A stretch of DNA of 59,286 nt, from assembly GCA_003278225.1 (NCBI GenBank), contig QCGC01000007.1, positions 1-59,286 of the forward strand. Reading direction: 5' to 3'. Source of the stretch: Prochlorococcus sp. AG-363-P01 (lineage in GTDB: Bacteria; Cyanobacteriota; Cyanobacteriia; PCC-6307; Cyanobiaceae). Under the pieces are notes generated by a model. The model was not told where the DNA came from, made no database searches, and worked only from the letters and a program-made list of their open reading frames with translations. The translations under genes were made by a program, and so were the position numbers. Positions 38,902-48,722 of the stretch are shown here, piece by piece; the first letter of the stretch is position 1, and each line of letters starts with the position of its first letter.

Positions 38902-39720
38902 TCAACATTTTGACGGCTCCACAGGAGGCCATTGGCTCTGCATTAAATTAGTTAGAAGTACTATCCAATGGTCAATTAGAGCCTCCTGGATCGCATCCCC
39001 TAAAAGCTGATTAGACTCTCTGCTGTCCCCAATAACACCAGAATTACTTAAGTCATTTGTCAACCAAGCCCAGGGTGCCGCCCCCTCCAAGCTCCAACCT
39101 TTAGGTGGTGTTGCCAAAGACTCAGCAGAAAAATGCTGTCCATCAACAGGACGATCTGAACCGACAAGACTCGGTTCTAAGGAAAGCATCAAACTTGTCT
39201 CTGCTAGACCTGCATGGAGACCTACCTCAATTTCTTGATTAGGAATTAAATCTTTCAAAGAAGAAACTCCACTCCAAAGGAAACAAGGCAAGACAGCCAT
39301 ATCAGTACATTGCAACCTTAATTGCCTTGCAGCAGCCTGTAACAATCCGATCTGCCCCCCATGCGCATTGAAAAGTAACAATCTCCTAAACCCAATATTT
39401 GAGGCCTGATGACCGACCTCCATAACCAAATCCAACAAAAGTTTTGCTGAAAGTGAAATTGTTCCAGGAAAACAAACATGCTCAGGAGAAAATCCCAGCA
39501 ACTGGGAAGGAAGCATCCAAATCGGAAACTCCTCTGGGAGTCGATCCAGGACTGCTACTAAGATTTTTTCTGCAAATAAATTATCTGTTGCCAAAGGCAA
39601 ATGTGGCCCATGTTGCTCGCAAGCACCTAAAGGCCAAACCAAAGTTGAGCCAGTCTTACTAGCAGCCTCTTGAGCCTTAGGCCAACTTAAAAAATCAAAG
39701 CGTCGAGTTTGTGAGGTCAT
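38902..39720 (-). CDS. Creatininase-family amidohydrolase
   Basis: 272 aa. The metal-binding blocks are clear: WPLGACEQHGPHLPLATDNL (E and H), LLFNAHGGQIGLLQAAARQL (the NxHGG block), and GLHAGLAETSLML (HAGxxET). The family includes creatininase, formamide hydrolases of riboflavin and F420 synthesis, and MftE-like peptidases; cyanobacterial members are unassigned. The frame opens at TTG 39747, but the ATG at 39720 has AGGTGG 9 nt upstream and is preferred. It stands 88 bp upstream of ado on the same strand, with no clear functional link. Confidence 0.9.
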   Translation of the reverse strand: MTSQTRRFDFLSWPKAQEAASKTGSTLVWPLGACEQHGPHLPLATDNLFAEKILVAVLDRLPEEFPIWMLPSQLLGFSPEHVCFPGTISLSAKLLLDLVMEVGHQASNIGFRRLLLFNAHGGQIGLLQAAARQLRLQCTDMAVLPCFLWSGVSSLKDLIPNQEIEVGLHAGLAETSLMLSLEPSLVGSDRPVDGQHFSAESLATPPKGWSLEGAAPWAWLTNDLSNSGVIGDSRESNQLLGDAIQEALIDHWIVLLTNLMQSQWPPVEPSKC

Positions 39721-39793
39721 AGATATGTCCACCTCAACTGTAAACAAATTAACTTCGCCTGTAAGAATGACCTATCGATGACCCCAGGGCCCC

Positions 39794-41113
39794 ATGGCCG
39801 GATCAGGCATTCAGCAGCCTAATAGACCAAAGAAACCTATTAGGCAAAGCAACGAATCTTCCCGTAAACCTTTGCAGGTCTTGCACATCAGTCGCAAAGA
39901 CCAGCAAAAGAATCTGGACAGAAGCCAACAAGCAGATCAACTTGCCAGTTCTCAAGTTGATTCAAATGAATCACAAGGGAATTTATTAAAGGAACCAAAA
40001 GTCAACAAACCTAGTAAAGAAGACCCTTTTGATAAAAAAACAAATGTGCGGGATCTGGATATAGATAATCTAGAGGGCCTCAGCATGGCCGACCTGTTAG
40101 GGCCACCAGATCAATCAAATAATCCAACCCAAAACTTCCAAACAAAAAGTCCTGAATTCCCTAATACAAATCTTGGATCTAGAAGTGTTGATGATTTTGA
40201 CTTTGATGAGGATGCCTTTTTAGCTGCATTGGACGAAAATCAGCCCATTGGCAATACAGGTGAAATCGCAAAAGGAGCTGTTATAGGAATTGACAGTGAT
40301 GGGGTCTACGTTGATATAGGAGGCAAAGCCCCTGGCTTTATGCCTAAGAATGAATGTGGTCTTGGAGTAATAACTAATCTCAAAGAAAGGTTCCCTAAAG
40401 GTTTAGAAGTAGAAGTACTGGTTACTCGTGAACAAAATGCTGATGGAATGGTTACCATTAGCTGCAGGGCTTTAGCTCTTAGGGAAAGCTGGGAAACTGT
40501 TCGTAAACTTGAGTCCAAAGGTTCAGCTGTCCAAGTAGTAATTAGTGGGTTTAATCGAGGGGGGGTTACTTGTGATTTAGAAGGTTTACGTGGATTTATT
40601 CCTCGTTCTCAGTTGGAGAATGGAGATAAACATGAATCACTTGTAGGCAAAAAGATTAGTGCAGCCTTTCTAGAAGTAAATCCAGACACAAGAAAGCTTG
40701 TTCTTTCAGAAAAAAAAGCAGCAATTGTCGCTCATTTCTCTGAGCTTGAAATAGGACAACTTGTAGAAGGAAAGGTCGTAGCAATCAAGCAATATGGCTA
40801 TTTTGTAGATCTTGGAGGAATAAGCGGTTTATTACACCATTCAGTAGTGACAAATGGAAGCTTTAGATCATTAAGAGAAGTTTTCAATCAAGGTGATTTA
40901 GTAAAAGCAATAATTACAGAACTTGATCCTGCAAAAGGCAGAATCAGCCTCAATACTGCACTCCTCGAAGGTCCTCCAGGAGAAATGATTTCCGACAAAG
41001 AAAAAGTAATGGAGGAAGCAACTGAACGTGCCCAAAAAGTCCGTAAAATGGCTGAAGAACAATCACGAAATGCAGAAGAAACAAATGAAAAAGAAAAGGA
41101 GAAGATAAACTAG
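39794..41113 (+). CDS. S1 RNA-binding domain protein (ribosomal protein S1-like)
   Basis: 439 aa with a long polar, acidic N-terminus (1-150, rich in N, Q, S, K, D) followed by three S1 domains: about 155-225 (AVIGIDSDGVYVDIGGKAPG), 235-305 (VISGFNRGGVTCDLEGLRGF) and 315-395 (VVAIKQYGYFVDLGGISGLL). The C-terminal 45 residues are a charged coil (ERAQKVRKMAEEQSRN). It is shorter than enterobacterial S1 but of the cyanobacterial three-domain type. It probably aids mRNA binding on the 30S subunit, or is the second S1 paralogue (Rps1b-like). A Tab2-family gene follows after 2 bp. Confidence 0.88.
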   Translation: MAGSGIQQPNRPKKPIRQSNESSRKPLQVLHISRKDQQKNLDRSQQADQLASSQVDSNESQGNLLKEPKVNKPSKEDPFDKKTNVRDLDIDNLEGLSMADLLGPPDQSNNPTQNFQTKSPEFPNTNLGSRSVDDFDFDEDAFLAALDENQPIGNTGEIAKGAVIGIDSDGVYVDIGGKAPGFMPKNECGLGVITNLKERFPKGLEVEVLVTREQNADGMVTISCRALALRESWETVRKLESKGSAVQVVISGFNRGGVTCDLEGLRGFIPRSQLENGDKHESLVGKKISAAFLEVNPDTRKLVLSEKKAAIVAHFSELEIGQLVEGKVVAIKQYGYFVDLGGISGLLHHSVVTNGSFRSLREVFNQGDLVKAIITELDPAKGRISLNTALLEGPPGEMISDKEKVMEEATERAQKVRKMAEEQSRNAEETNEKEKEKIN

Positions 41114-41115
41114 AA

Positions 41116-42012
41116 ATGTCTATAGCTTCTAAAGAGGAAAGTCCTATCCTCAAAAAATCTGATTGGGAGCTCGACTTTTACTCTCGACCGATAATTCAAC
41201 CTGATGGAAAAAAACGTTGGGAATTATTAATCGCTAGCTCTGAAGACTTCAAAGAAAAAGATTTCTTCAGATGGGAAAAAATATGTCCCGCTGGAGAAGT
41301 TAATTCAATTTGGCTTGAAAAGGCGCTAAAAGAAGCACTTGCAGAAGCCCAGCAAAAAGGTTGGGAATCACCTTCAAAACTTAGATGTTGGCGTACATCT
41401 ATGAAAACAATGATCACAAAAGCCGCCTTAAAACTTGATATAGAAGTTGTCCCCAGCAGACGAACATATTCACTCCTTGATTGGCTATCAGAACGTGAAA
41501 GAGATTTCTACCCAACACAAAAAGGTTATATGGCAGGCCCAATAGCTCCACCTCCAGCTCAGATCCTCAACCAGCCAGAACCACTACCAGAAACTATTAG
41601 AGGTGATGCTTGGAACTTTGCTTTACTTCCCCTGGAATCGCTGCTTGAAGCTGAAGAGTGGCCTATTGAATTCAGCGGTCTTTTACCAATCAAAGAAGCA
41701 TATGACCTCTCAACCCCAATCCCAGGACTAAGGTTATTCAGCAAAAGGCGTGCTCTAGCTTTAGCAGGTTGGCTAGCAGGATTAGAGCCGGTTAGATTAG
41801 TATTAGAAGGGAACCAACTTCTTCTTGAAGCAGGTCAAGATGATAGATGGTTAGTGACTGATATGAATAATGAGGCATCCAAAGGTGCGGAAAACCTTTT
41901 CATAAATTCACGTGAAAAAGCAGGAGGCATTCAATTCATATCAATCCAAACTACTCCAGATGAAGAAAAATTCACAGGATTCTGGATGCTTAGAGACATG
42001 CCAGGCTATTAA
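41116..42012 (+). CDS. Tab2/Atab2 family RNA-binding protein (DUF1092)
   Basis: 298 aa. The start WELDFYSRPIIQPDGKKRWE and the blocks RCWRTSMKTMITKAALKLDI, PSRRTYSLLDWLSERERDFY and PLPETIRGDAWNFALLPL are characteristic. In algae and plants Tab2/Atab2 binds the psaB leader and is needed for translation of photosystem subunits. Cyanobacterial members presumably assist photosystem I and II protein synthesis. It starts 2 bp after the S1-domain gene, so the two are co-translated, which fits a shared role in mRNA handling. Confidence 0.9.
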   Translation: MSIASKEESPILKKSDWELDFYSRPIIQPDGKKRWELLIASSEDFKEKDFFRWEKICPAGEVNSIWLEKALKEALAEAQQKGWESPSKLRCWRTSMKTMITKAALKLDIEVVPSRRTYSLLDWLSERERDFYPTQKGYMAGPIAPPPAQILNQPEPLPETIRGDAWNFALLPLESLLEAEEWPIEFSGLLPIKEAYDLSTPIPGLRLFSKRRALALAGWLAGLEPVRLVLEGNQLLLEAGQDDRWLVTDMNNEASKGAENLFINSREKAGGIQFISIQTTPDEEKFTGFWMLRDMPGY

Positions 42013-42050
42013 AACTAATAGATAATCATTTATCAAGAAGTCTAATTAAC

Positions 42051-42848
42051 GTGTTGTCTAATTCAAGCTCAGAAGAAACCAATAAATGGAGATGGTTTGC
42101 ATCAAGAAATGGGAAGTACCTCCAAGCTGAATCTCTTAGAGAAAGAGGCTTTATGCATGGTTTTTATACAAAAGAATTGAATAATAATTCGCCCAAGCAA
42201 ATTTCTAACTATCTAGATAGTTCTCTTACTGTACATATTTGCAAACAAGTACATGGCTCAAAAATAATAAATGCTTCCAAAACTTCCGAATCAATTTTAG
42301 AAGCAGATGGCCTAATTAGTGATGGAAGAAATCAAAGTTTATGGGTATGCACAGCTGATTGCATACCCATACTTTTTGCAGATCCAATTAACTCTATTGT
42401 TAGCGCTGTTCATGCAGGATGGAAAGGGCTTTCTAAAAGTATACTTTTAGAAGCGCTTCAAAAACTAGAAAGGCTAGGCTCGAATAAGAATCAATTGATT
42501 ATTGCTCTTGGCCCTTCTATTAGCAAGTCTAATTATCAAGTAAATTTTGATTTAGTAGAACCTATTTATAACAGTGTTTGCAAAAATGATGAAAGAAAAC
42601 TTACTAATATTAAAGACAAAATTCTTTTTTTAGCCAATTCAGGAATAATTGACTATCACAGTGACCCTATGAAACTGCTACTTGACATCCGCTTGGCTGC
42701 AGTAAGTCAATTACATAAAGCTGGTATACAAAACGAACAAATCTCAATAAGTCCATTGTGCACATTTTCCAATCAAAATCTCTTTAATTCATGGAGGCGA
42801 GATAAACTTAAAAAAGTTCAGTGGAGCTTTATAACAAATCAAATTTAA
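42051..42848 (+). CDS. PgeF/YfiH (laccase-domain) purine nucleoside phosphorylase family
   Basis: 265 aa starting at GTG. The family's metal and active-site blocks are present: VHICKQVHGSKI, LWVCTADCIPILFADPINS, SAVHAGWKGLSKSILLEALQ and LGPSISKSNYQVNFDLVE. YfiH/LACC1-like proteins act on purine nucleosides (phosphorylase and deaminase activities), and PgeF also removes wrongly incorporated residues in peptidoglycan assembly. It lies 39 bp after the Tab2 gene and may share its transcript. Confidence 0.9.
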   Translation: MLSNSSSEETNKWRWFASRNGKYLQAESLRERGFMHGFYTKELNNNSPKQISNYLDSSLTVHICKQVHGSKIINASKTSESILEADGLISDGRNQSLWVCTADCIPILFADPINSIVSAVHAGWKGLSKSILLEALQKLERLGSNKNQLIIALGPSISKSNYQVNFDLVEPIYNSVCKNDERKLTNIKDKILFLANSGIIDYHSDPMKLLLDIRLAAVSQLHKAGIQNEQISISPLCTFSNQNLFNSWRRDKLKKVQWSFITNQI

Positions 42849-42893
42849 AGTTCTTGGCCATCAATTTATCTGAAAACTTTTACAGGGATTTGA

Positions 42894-43241
42894 TTAGCAA
42901 CTGAAAGTCGCCAAACCTTCCTGAATCAAAGATTCATTTAATTCCCGCTTACTATCAAGCGTCATAACCCTTGCTAAAAGCATTCCATTTGTCGAACCTT
43001 CTGGCTTAAGGTTAACTCTCTTACGTCTTTTCAAGTTAGATTTCAACCAACTAATAGTCAACAATTCATTCTCAGGTTTAACCTCTATGCAGGCTAATTT
43101 AACTGTATAGCTTCGATTACGGTCACCAATTTGCAATTCTGTTGAGCTACGCACCTGCAAAATCTCTGCTGCAAAATTATTCCAAGGGAAACTAAATAAA
43201 GCTATTAAGAAAATTAGTATGATTTTATTTCTATTTACCAT
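42894..43241 (-). CDS. Exported SNase-like domain protein, probably non-catalytic
   Basis: 115 aa. A signal peptide (NKIILIFLIALFSFPWNNFA) is followed by one short staphylococcal nuclease-like OB domain (QIGDRNRSYTVKLACIEVKP ... WLKSNLKRRKRVNLKP). The usual catalytic arginines are not evident: the position of vRLxGID-PE reads VKLACIEVKPEN and the last block NGMLLARVM lacks the expected D-x-YGR. It may bind nucleic acid or be a structural relic of a nuclease. It precedes ilvB on the same strand but the link looks accidental. Confidence 0.72.
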   Translation of the reverse strand: MVNRNKIILIFLIALFSFPWNNFAAEILQVRSSTELQIGDRNRSYTVKLACIEVKPENELLTISWLKSNLKRRKRVNLKPEGSTNGMLLARVMTLDSKRELNESLIQEGLATFSC

Positions 43242-43297
43242 TAAAGAGACTCCAGAATTTCAAGCAGCACTTGCTTATTAAGTTTAATGGCTATTCA

Positions 43298-45091
43298 TTA
43301 ATTGAAATTACTCGTGATTTCCATAGCCAGCTCTGGCTGTGCAGGGAGGCCAACCATTTCAGCATTGCTTTTACCAGGAGGAACCATTGGGTAACAATTT
43401 TCCGCTCTTCGAACATGAACGTCAATAATCATTGGGCGTGGAGAATCAAAAGCCTCTTGAAGTTTGGCATTTAAATCCTTACGATCATTAATTAACACTC
43501 CACCAACACCAAAGGCACTCGCTAATTCAATAAAATCAGGCATTCCTGGGAGCATATCTGTAGCTGAATAGCGTTCTTCGTAGAAACTTTCTTGCCACTG
43601 TCGAACCATTCCTTGCCACTGGTTATTAATAATGACTACTTTTACTGGAAGTTTGTATTGAGCAATAGTGCCTAACTCCTGAATATTCATCAAGATGCTC
43701 GCATCTCCAGCAATACAAATCACCTGCTCCTTTGGCAAAGCTGTCTGGACCCCCAACGCAGCAGGCATGCCATAGCCCATCGTGCCAAGCCCTGCACTGC
43801 TAGCCCACTTCCTAGGAGCATTACGCAAATATTGAGCCGCCCACATCTGATGTTGGCCTACATCAGTAGTTATATATGCATTAGGTGCCAAATCTCGAAT
43901 TGCTAAGAGCACTTCCTGAGGGTAAATCTCACCCTCCTTATCAGGAGTCATCAATGGATAACGTTCTTTCCATCTATTAATTCGAGACAACCATGATGAA
44001 GTCTTAATATTTACATTTCTAGCTTGACTAATCTCCAACAAACTCTTTAAAGCCTTACCAACATCTCCTAACACCACAACATCTGGTCTTCTATTCTTCC
44101 CTACCTCAGCGGGGTCAATCTCAAAATGAATCACCTTGGCATGAGGAGCAAAGGTATCTAACTTGCCAGTAACTCTGTCATCAAAACGAGCTCCAATAGC
44201 AATTAACAAATCACACTCAGTAACAGCAAAATTTGCATAGGCAGTACCGTGCATTCCCAGCATTCCTACCGAAAGTGGGTCATTTTCATCAAAAGCACCT
44301 TTACCCATCAAAGTAGTTGTGACAGGCAACTGATAGCGCTTCGCTAAAGTTGAAAGTTCTAAATGCGCTCCGGCAGAAATAACCCCTCCTCCTACATACA
44401 TGAGAGGTCGTTGAGCCTGTTCAATGAGGTCTAAAGCCGCCGAAACTTCAGAAATAGCAGGAGAATTAGGTAGTTGGAACCCAGGAGGCATAATCGAGCC
44501 TGGTTCTACTGGACAATAATCAAAGAATTCTTGGCCAACATCCTTGGGGATATCTATAAGAACCGGACCAGGCCGACCAGAGGATGCAATTAAAAAAGCC
44601 TGTGCCACAACAGGCGCAAGGTCAACCGGATTCCTTACTACCCAAGAATGCTTAACGATAGGCAAGGTAACTCCAAAGATATCTATTTCTTGGAAGGCGT
44701 CAGTGCCAATTGCAGGGCGCGGAACTTGGCCTGTCACGACAACCAAAGGAACAGAGTCCATCTGAGCAGTAGCTATCCCAGTCACAAGATTGGTAGCTCC
44801 TGGACCTGATGTGCCAAAACAAACCCCAACTTTTCCAGTCGCTCTTGCAAAGCCATCAGCGGCATGAACACCTCCCTGTTCATGCCGAACAAGTATGTGC
44901 TGTAACCAACCCTCTGCTTCAGCCTTATGAACAGCATCATATATAGGCAATATTGCCCCACCTGGATAACCAAATATCGTTTTTACTCCATGGCGGCGCA
45001 AAGAATCCATTAGGGCATCGGCCCCTGTGATTCGCTGCTTATTTTTACTCTCTTGTTCACCCATGGACTTAAGTGAAGAAGTCAGGGTCAC
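43298..45091 (-). CDS. ilvB: Acetolactate synthase large subunit
   Basis: 597 aa, ThDP enzyme. The N-terminal domain has the catalytic Glu in [18 protein letters not shown]. The FAD-binding middle domain follows, and the C-terminal ThDP/Mg site is [18 protein letters not shown] ... [18 protein letters not shown]. It joins two pyruvates, or pyruvate and 2-oxobutyrate, in branched amino acid synthesis. The regulatory subunit ilvH is not in the window. The Asp-Ala in GDAS differs from the more usual GDGS but is within known variation. Confidence 0.96.
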   Translation of the reverse strand: MTLTSSLKSMGEQESKNKQRITGADALMDSLRRHGVKTIFGYPGGAILPIYDAVHKAEAEGWLQHILVRHEQGGVHAADGFARATGKVGVCFGTSGPGATNLVTGIATAQMDSVPLVVVTGQVPRPAIGTDAFQEIDIFGVTLPIVKHSWVVRNPVDLAPVVAQAFLIASSGRPGPVLIDIPKDVGQEFFDYCPVEPGSIMPPGFQLPNSPAISEVSAALDLIEQAQRPLMYVGGGVISAGAHLELSTLAKRYQLPVTTTLMGKGAFDENDPLSVGMLGMHGTAYANFAVTECDLLIAIGARFDDRVTGKLDTFAPHAKVIHFEIDPAEVGKNRRPDVVVLGDVGKALKSLLEISQARNVNIKTSSWLSRINRWKERYPLMTPDKEGEIYPQEVLLAIRDLAPNAYITTDVGQHQMWAAQYLRNAPRKWASSAGLGTMGYGMPAALGVQTALPKEQVICIAGDASILMNIQELGTIAQYKLPVKVVIINNQWQGMVRQWQESFYEERYSATDMLPGMPDFIELASAFGVGGVLINDRKDLNAKLQEAFDSPRPMIIDVHVRRAENCYPMVPPGKSNAEMVGLPAQPELAMEITSNFN

Positions 45092-45401
45092 GGAAATCAG
45101 AAGGCATGCTTAATGATCAAGATTAAGTCTAGAAGTCTCTATTTGCTCAAAACCTCCTTAAGACGAAATAGTGAATTGTGTGCAGATTAAACATAAGCCC
45201 ATAGAACCATAACAAATTTACTACTCATAGAGAGAAGAGGTAAGAGAAAGACTAAATCACTCCTAAGCTAAGACAATAGATTTCATCTTGAGAAAAATTA
45301 TCCGAAAGACAGAATCAGCAGCCGAACAAATAACAAAACTTAGCGATACTATTATCTTAATGATATAGGATCAAAAGTATCAATTAACAAATATATTTTA
45401 T
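45092..45401. other. Gene-free stretch between ilvB and hemH
   Basis: 310 bp of AT-rich sequence, the promoter side of ilvB and the 3' side of hemH, both on the minus strand. No open frame with a credible start, no strong hairpin and no recognised leader peptide with repeated branched-chain codons was seen. Confidence 0.45.
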
Positions 45402-46577
45402 TTATAATAGGCCTATCATATGAAGTGGGCCATTTCCTCCCACAATTTCCAGAAGAAATTCAGCAAAAAGAATCATTGCGACTCGGCCATTCCAAACTTC
45501 AGAACTATTATTCCATCCCCATTGCCATTTTTCCTGCGGATAGAGCTTTACTCCCACTGGCAACTTAGAGACATCATCCAGACTAATCTCAGGTCCATTC
45601 AGGGAAGATGCAACTAAATCAGCAAGTCCATTTATAAATAAAGGATATGTATCTAATGCCCTTACTCTTCTAAAGTTAACTATACCTTTTTTCTTTGCTA
45701 ACTCACGGTATTCAATGTCTATTTCTTGCAAGGTTTCTATATGTTCACTAACAAAACTTATTGGCACAACAACCAATTCGCGCGTGCCTTCCTTACCCAA
45801 ATTATCTAGAATATCTTCCGTATACGGTCTCAGCCATTCTTCGGGGCCAACCCGACTTTGATAAGCAAGACTCGAGGGATTACGAGTACTTAATATTTTC
45901 TCAAGCTCGTTCATAATAAGCATGGAGCATTCTTCTATTTCTTTCTGATAAGGGTCTCCAGCTTCTTCTACATAACTTTTTGGTACGCCATGAGCACTAA
46001 AAAAAACATGAGCCTCTTCTGGTATATCGCACAAAGATATTTGATCGGCTATTAATTCAGCCATTGACCGAATATAGACAGGATGATCATGCCAACTACG
46101 AATGCAGCGTAGAGATACTTTCTGAAATTCACCATCGTTCTCTCGTAACCTACTCAATTCGCGAAAACTTGAACCACTAGTACTAATAGAAAACTGAGGA
46201 TATAGAGGCAGTACTACAACTTGATTAATCCCATCGGCCTTAATATCTGTAACTGCTGATTCTGTAAATGGGTGCCAATAGCGCATAGCTACATAACTGG
46301 TTGCATCAATTCCACGTTGACGGAGTGCACTTTGTAATTCTCTAGCTTGCTGTTCAGTAATTCTCCTTATTGGAGAACCTCCACCTATAGCCCGATATGC
46401 CTTTTCTGACTTCCGACTGCGTAACGTGCTGATAAACCAAGCTAAAGGTTTCTGAAGAGATGAGATGGGCAGTCTAATTATCTCTGGATCTGAAAAAAGA
46501 TTATATAGAAACGGGCCTACATCTTGAATCCTTTCAGGACCTCCAAGATTCATTAAAAGGATTCCTACCCGAGCCAT
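45402..46577 (-). CDS. hemH: Ferrochelatase with C-terminal chlorophyll-binding-like tail
   Basis: 391 aa. The catalytic domain starts [20 protein letters not shown], with the active-site His/Glu regions in [20 protein letters not shown] and [20 protein letters not shown]. It inserts Fe2+ into protoporphyrin IX. After residue 330 come a linker and a membrane helix with the chlorophyll a/b-binding signature [20 protein letters not shown], the Hlip-like domain typical of cyanobacterial and plastid ferrochelatase. That tail is thought to bind pigment and adjust heme versus chlorophyll flow. It is divergent from the recombinase gene. Confidence 0.96.
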   Translation of the reverse strand: MARVGILLMNLGGPERIQDVGPFLYNLFSDPEIIRLPISSLQKPLAWFISTLRSRKSEKAYRAIGGGSPIRRITEQQARELQSALRQRGIDATSYVAMRYWHPFTESAVTDIKADGINQVVVLPLYPQFSISTSGSSFRELSRLRENDGEFQKVSLRCIRSWHDHPVYIRSMAELIADQISLCDIPEEAHVFFSAHGVPKSYVEEAGDPYQKEIEECSMLIMNELEKILSTRNPSSLAYQSRVGPEEWLRPYTEDILDNLGKEGTRELVVVPISFVSEHIETLQEIDIEYRELAKKKGIVNFRRVRALDTYPLFINGLADLVASSLNGPEISLDDVSKLPVGVKLYPQEKWQWGWNNSSEVWNGRVAMILFAEFLLEIVGGNGPLHMIGLL

Positions 46578-46650
46578 TTAAAAGAAAAATCCTTAAAAGG
46601 GGTTGAGGTTAAACCTCATAAACGTAAAGGTAGCTAGAAAGAGACAAGAA

Positions 46651-47811
46651 ATGAATCTCAGCAAAGAACTTTCCAAAATCAACCAAAATCTTGCTTCACA
46701 GGGCGTGAAGTTGAGGATTGAACAAAGAAGAGATCTTCTTAACCTTCGTGGTCCTCTCCCATGCACTGATAGAAAAGGGATAACAAAGATACAAAGAATA
46801 AGTTTGCATCTAAATGCGGACCAAAAAGGACTCAAGGAAGCCCAAGAAATGCTCCAAATGGTTCTCTTCCAATTGAAACATAACCAATTTTCCTGGACCC
46901 ACTGGTCCAGGAAAATTCCAGAACATTTACCTCAGAAGAGACGCAATTCGACTGAAGAAGCCTTGGAAAGTTTCAAATCAGCTTTCTTCTCTGATCCAAG
47001 TCGACATCAATCCACTTCTGGTTCAATAACCACTTGGTCCTCAGCTTATTGGCCCTATCTAAAGAGATTAAAAGAAATAAAACATCAAATGGATACAAAC
47101 CTAAGTGTTGATCTGCTTAGCAAAACCCTCATCAGCTATTCAGAAAATACTCGCAGTCGTCAACAATGTGCCACCGTACTTACTGCCTTCGCAAACCACA
47201 TAAATATAGAGCTTCCTGAAAACTGGAGAAAGAAAGGAAATGGATATGGGTTACATAAAGCACGCTATCGCGAATTACCTAGCGATAACTTAATAAAAGA
47301 AACATGGTCTCTAATTCAAAACCCTAAGTGGAAGTTAGTTTATGGGCTAATGGCAACCTATGGACTTAGAAATCACGAGGTTTTCTTTTGTGATCTTTCA
47401 ATGCTTTCCAAAGGGGGCGACCAAGTCCTAAGAGTTTTACCAAATACAAAAACGGGAGAGCATCAAGTTTGGCCATTCCATCCGTCTTGGTGCGAGTATT
47501 TTGGTCTAGGACTGCTAGGTGAAGATCCAAAAGCACTACCAGCAGTAAATACCGATCTCAAAACAACAACTCTACAAAAAGTTGGGAGGCGGGTATCTGA
47601 ACAATTTCGACGTTACAAACTTCCTTTAACCCCATACGATCTCAGGCACGCTTGGGCAGTCCGAACTATCCATATAGGACTTCCAGATAGTGTTGCGGCC
47701 AGAATGATGGGTCATTCAGTCACGATACACAACAAAACTTATCACCATTGGATAACACGTAGAGACCAGCAACAAGCAGTAGACAACGCTTTAGCAAGAC
47801 ATATTGCTTAA
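46651..47811 (+). CDS. Tyrosine recombinase (phage integrase family), chromosomal
   Basis: 386 aa from the chosen ATG (a TTG at 46603 is open but less likely). The C-terminal catalytic domain shows R240 in ATYGLRNHEVF, K267 in PNTKTGEHQV, R332 in TPYDLRHAWAVRT, H355 in MMGHSV and the nucleophile candidate Y364 in KTYHHWITR. In the usual H-x-x-R box the first histidine is replaced by Y329 (YDLR). The N-terminal 110 residues are a helical core-binding region of unfamiliar type. No phage or island genes flank it, so it looks like a resident gene. A 14-bp perfect inverted repeat lies inside the gene at 46886-46917. Confidence 0.88.
   Translation: MNLSKELSKINQNLASQGVKLRIEQRRDLLNLRGPLPCTDRKGITKIQRISLHLNADQKGLKEAQEMLQMVLFQLKHNQFSWTHWSRKIPEHLPQKRRNSTEEALESFKSAFFSDPSRHQSTSGSITTWSSAYWPYLKRLKEIKHQMDTNLSVDLLSKTLISYSENTRSRQQCATVLTAFANHINIELPENWRKKGNGYGLHKARYRELPSDNLIKETWSLIQNPKWKLVYGLMATYGLRNHEVFFCDLSMLSKGGDQVLRVLPNTKTGEHQVWPFHPSWCEYFGLGLLGEDPKALPAVNTDLKTTTLQKVGRRVSEQFRRYKLPLTPYDLRHAWAVRTIHIGLPDSVAARMMGHSVTIHNKTYHHWITRRDQQQAVDNALARHIA
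46886..46917. repeat. 14-bp perfect inverted repeat inside the recombinase gene
   Basis: AATTTTCCTGGACC, spacer CACT, then GGTCCAGGAAAATT, all within codons for QFSWTHWSRK. The arms are exact. Two 14-bp arms around a 4-bp centre resemble a paired recombinase binding site in form, and in mRNA they would make a strong hairpin. It could be the enzyme's own site, a translation brake, or chance. Confidence 0.75.
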
Positions 47812-47923
47812 ATATTGCCAAAAGATCATGTATAAATAAAGTAATCACTCCTAGGATATTTAGAGACTATTTTATTTCTATTTGTATGGATCAACAGTCT
47901 AAAATAAACTCTGATTTTTCACA

Positions 47924-48607
47924 ATGAAACAAAAAGACCCTTTTAAGATTAACGAGCTTGACAAAAATGCATCCGAATTAGGAATAGGTGGATATTTAGC
48001 GCAAGAGGTAGATGAGAGTAGTTATCGCAAAAGGATGAATCGAAGAAAAGAAGTTCAACTCAAAAGATTAGAAGAAAGAACAAAAGAAAAAGGCTTAATA
48101 ATAGTTTTTTTGGGAAATGGAAAAGGAAAAACAACTGCAGCTCTAGGGATGGCCTTGAGAACTCTTGGACATGGTGAAGCTGTCGCAATCATTCAATTCA
48201 TAAAAGGAGGATGGGAACCCGGCGAAGCAAAGGCCCTTAAGATCTATGGAAAGAATCTCTCTTGGCATGCACTAGGTGAAGGCTTTACGTGGGAAACCCA
48301 AAATAGAGTTCGTGATAAAGAACTTGTTTTAAACGCATGGGAACAATCTTTGATTTACTTGCAAAGTGAAACACATAAGCTAGTAATTCTTGATGAAATC
48401 AATGTCGCAATAAAACTTGGTTACCTTCCACTGGAAGATGTAATCGATGGTCTTGCCAAAAAACCACCTATGACTCATGTAGTTTTAACTGGTAGAGGTG
48501 CCCCACAAAAACTCTTAGACCATGCCGACCTTGTCACAGAAATGAAATTGGTGCGCCACCCCTTCAAAGAACAAGGAGTCAAAGCTCAAAAAGGAATTGA
48601 ATTCTAA
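47924..48607 (+). CDS. cobO: Cob(I)alamin adenosyltransferase, CobO type
   Basis: 227 aa. The P-loop IIVFLGNGKGKTTAALGMAL is the CobA/CobO signature; further family blocks are AIIQFIKGGWEPGEAKAL, LVILDEINVAIKLGYLPL and HVVLTGRGAPQKLLDHADLV. It adenosylates the corrin cobalt in B12 synthesis, in line with the B12-making habit of these picocyanobacteria. The first 55 residues (KINELDKNASELG and a basic helix RRKEVQLKRLEER) extend beyond the E. coli enzyme. It follows the recombinase gene by 112 bp. Confidence 0.93.
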   Translation: MKQKDPFKINELDKNASELGIGGYLAQEVDESSYRKRMNRRKEVQLKRLEERTKEKGLIIVFLGNGKGKTTAALGMALRTLGHGEAVAIIQFIKGGWEPGEAKALKIYGKNLSWHALGEGFTWETQNRVRDKELVLNAWEQSLIYLQSETHKLVILDEINVAIKLGYLPLEDVIDGLAKKPPMTHVVLTGRGAPQKLLDHADLVTEMKLVRHPFKEQGVKAQKGIEF

Positions 48608-48722
48608 GACTTATTTTTTATCTTCTTACTAATAAATATTTATAGGCAATTACTAGTAAAGCAAGACCTATTTATAGCTGTTCGAACAAAGCTTGCTACT
48701 GTCAAAAAGATATTAACTATAA

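Noticed and set aside
46603-46650. TTG start extending the recombinase by 16 residues
   Set aside because: A later ATG is available and the extra residues lie in the short promoter gap to divergent hemH.
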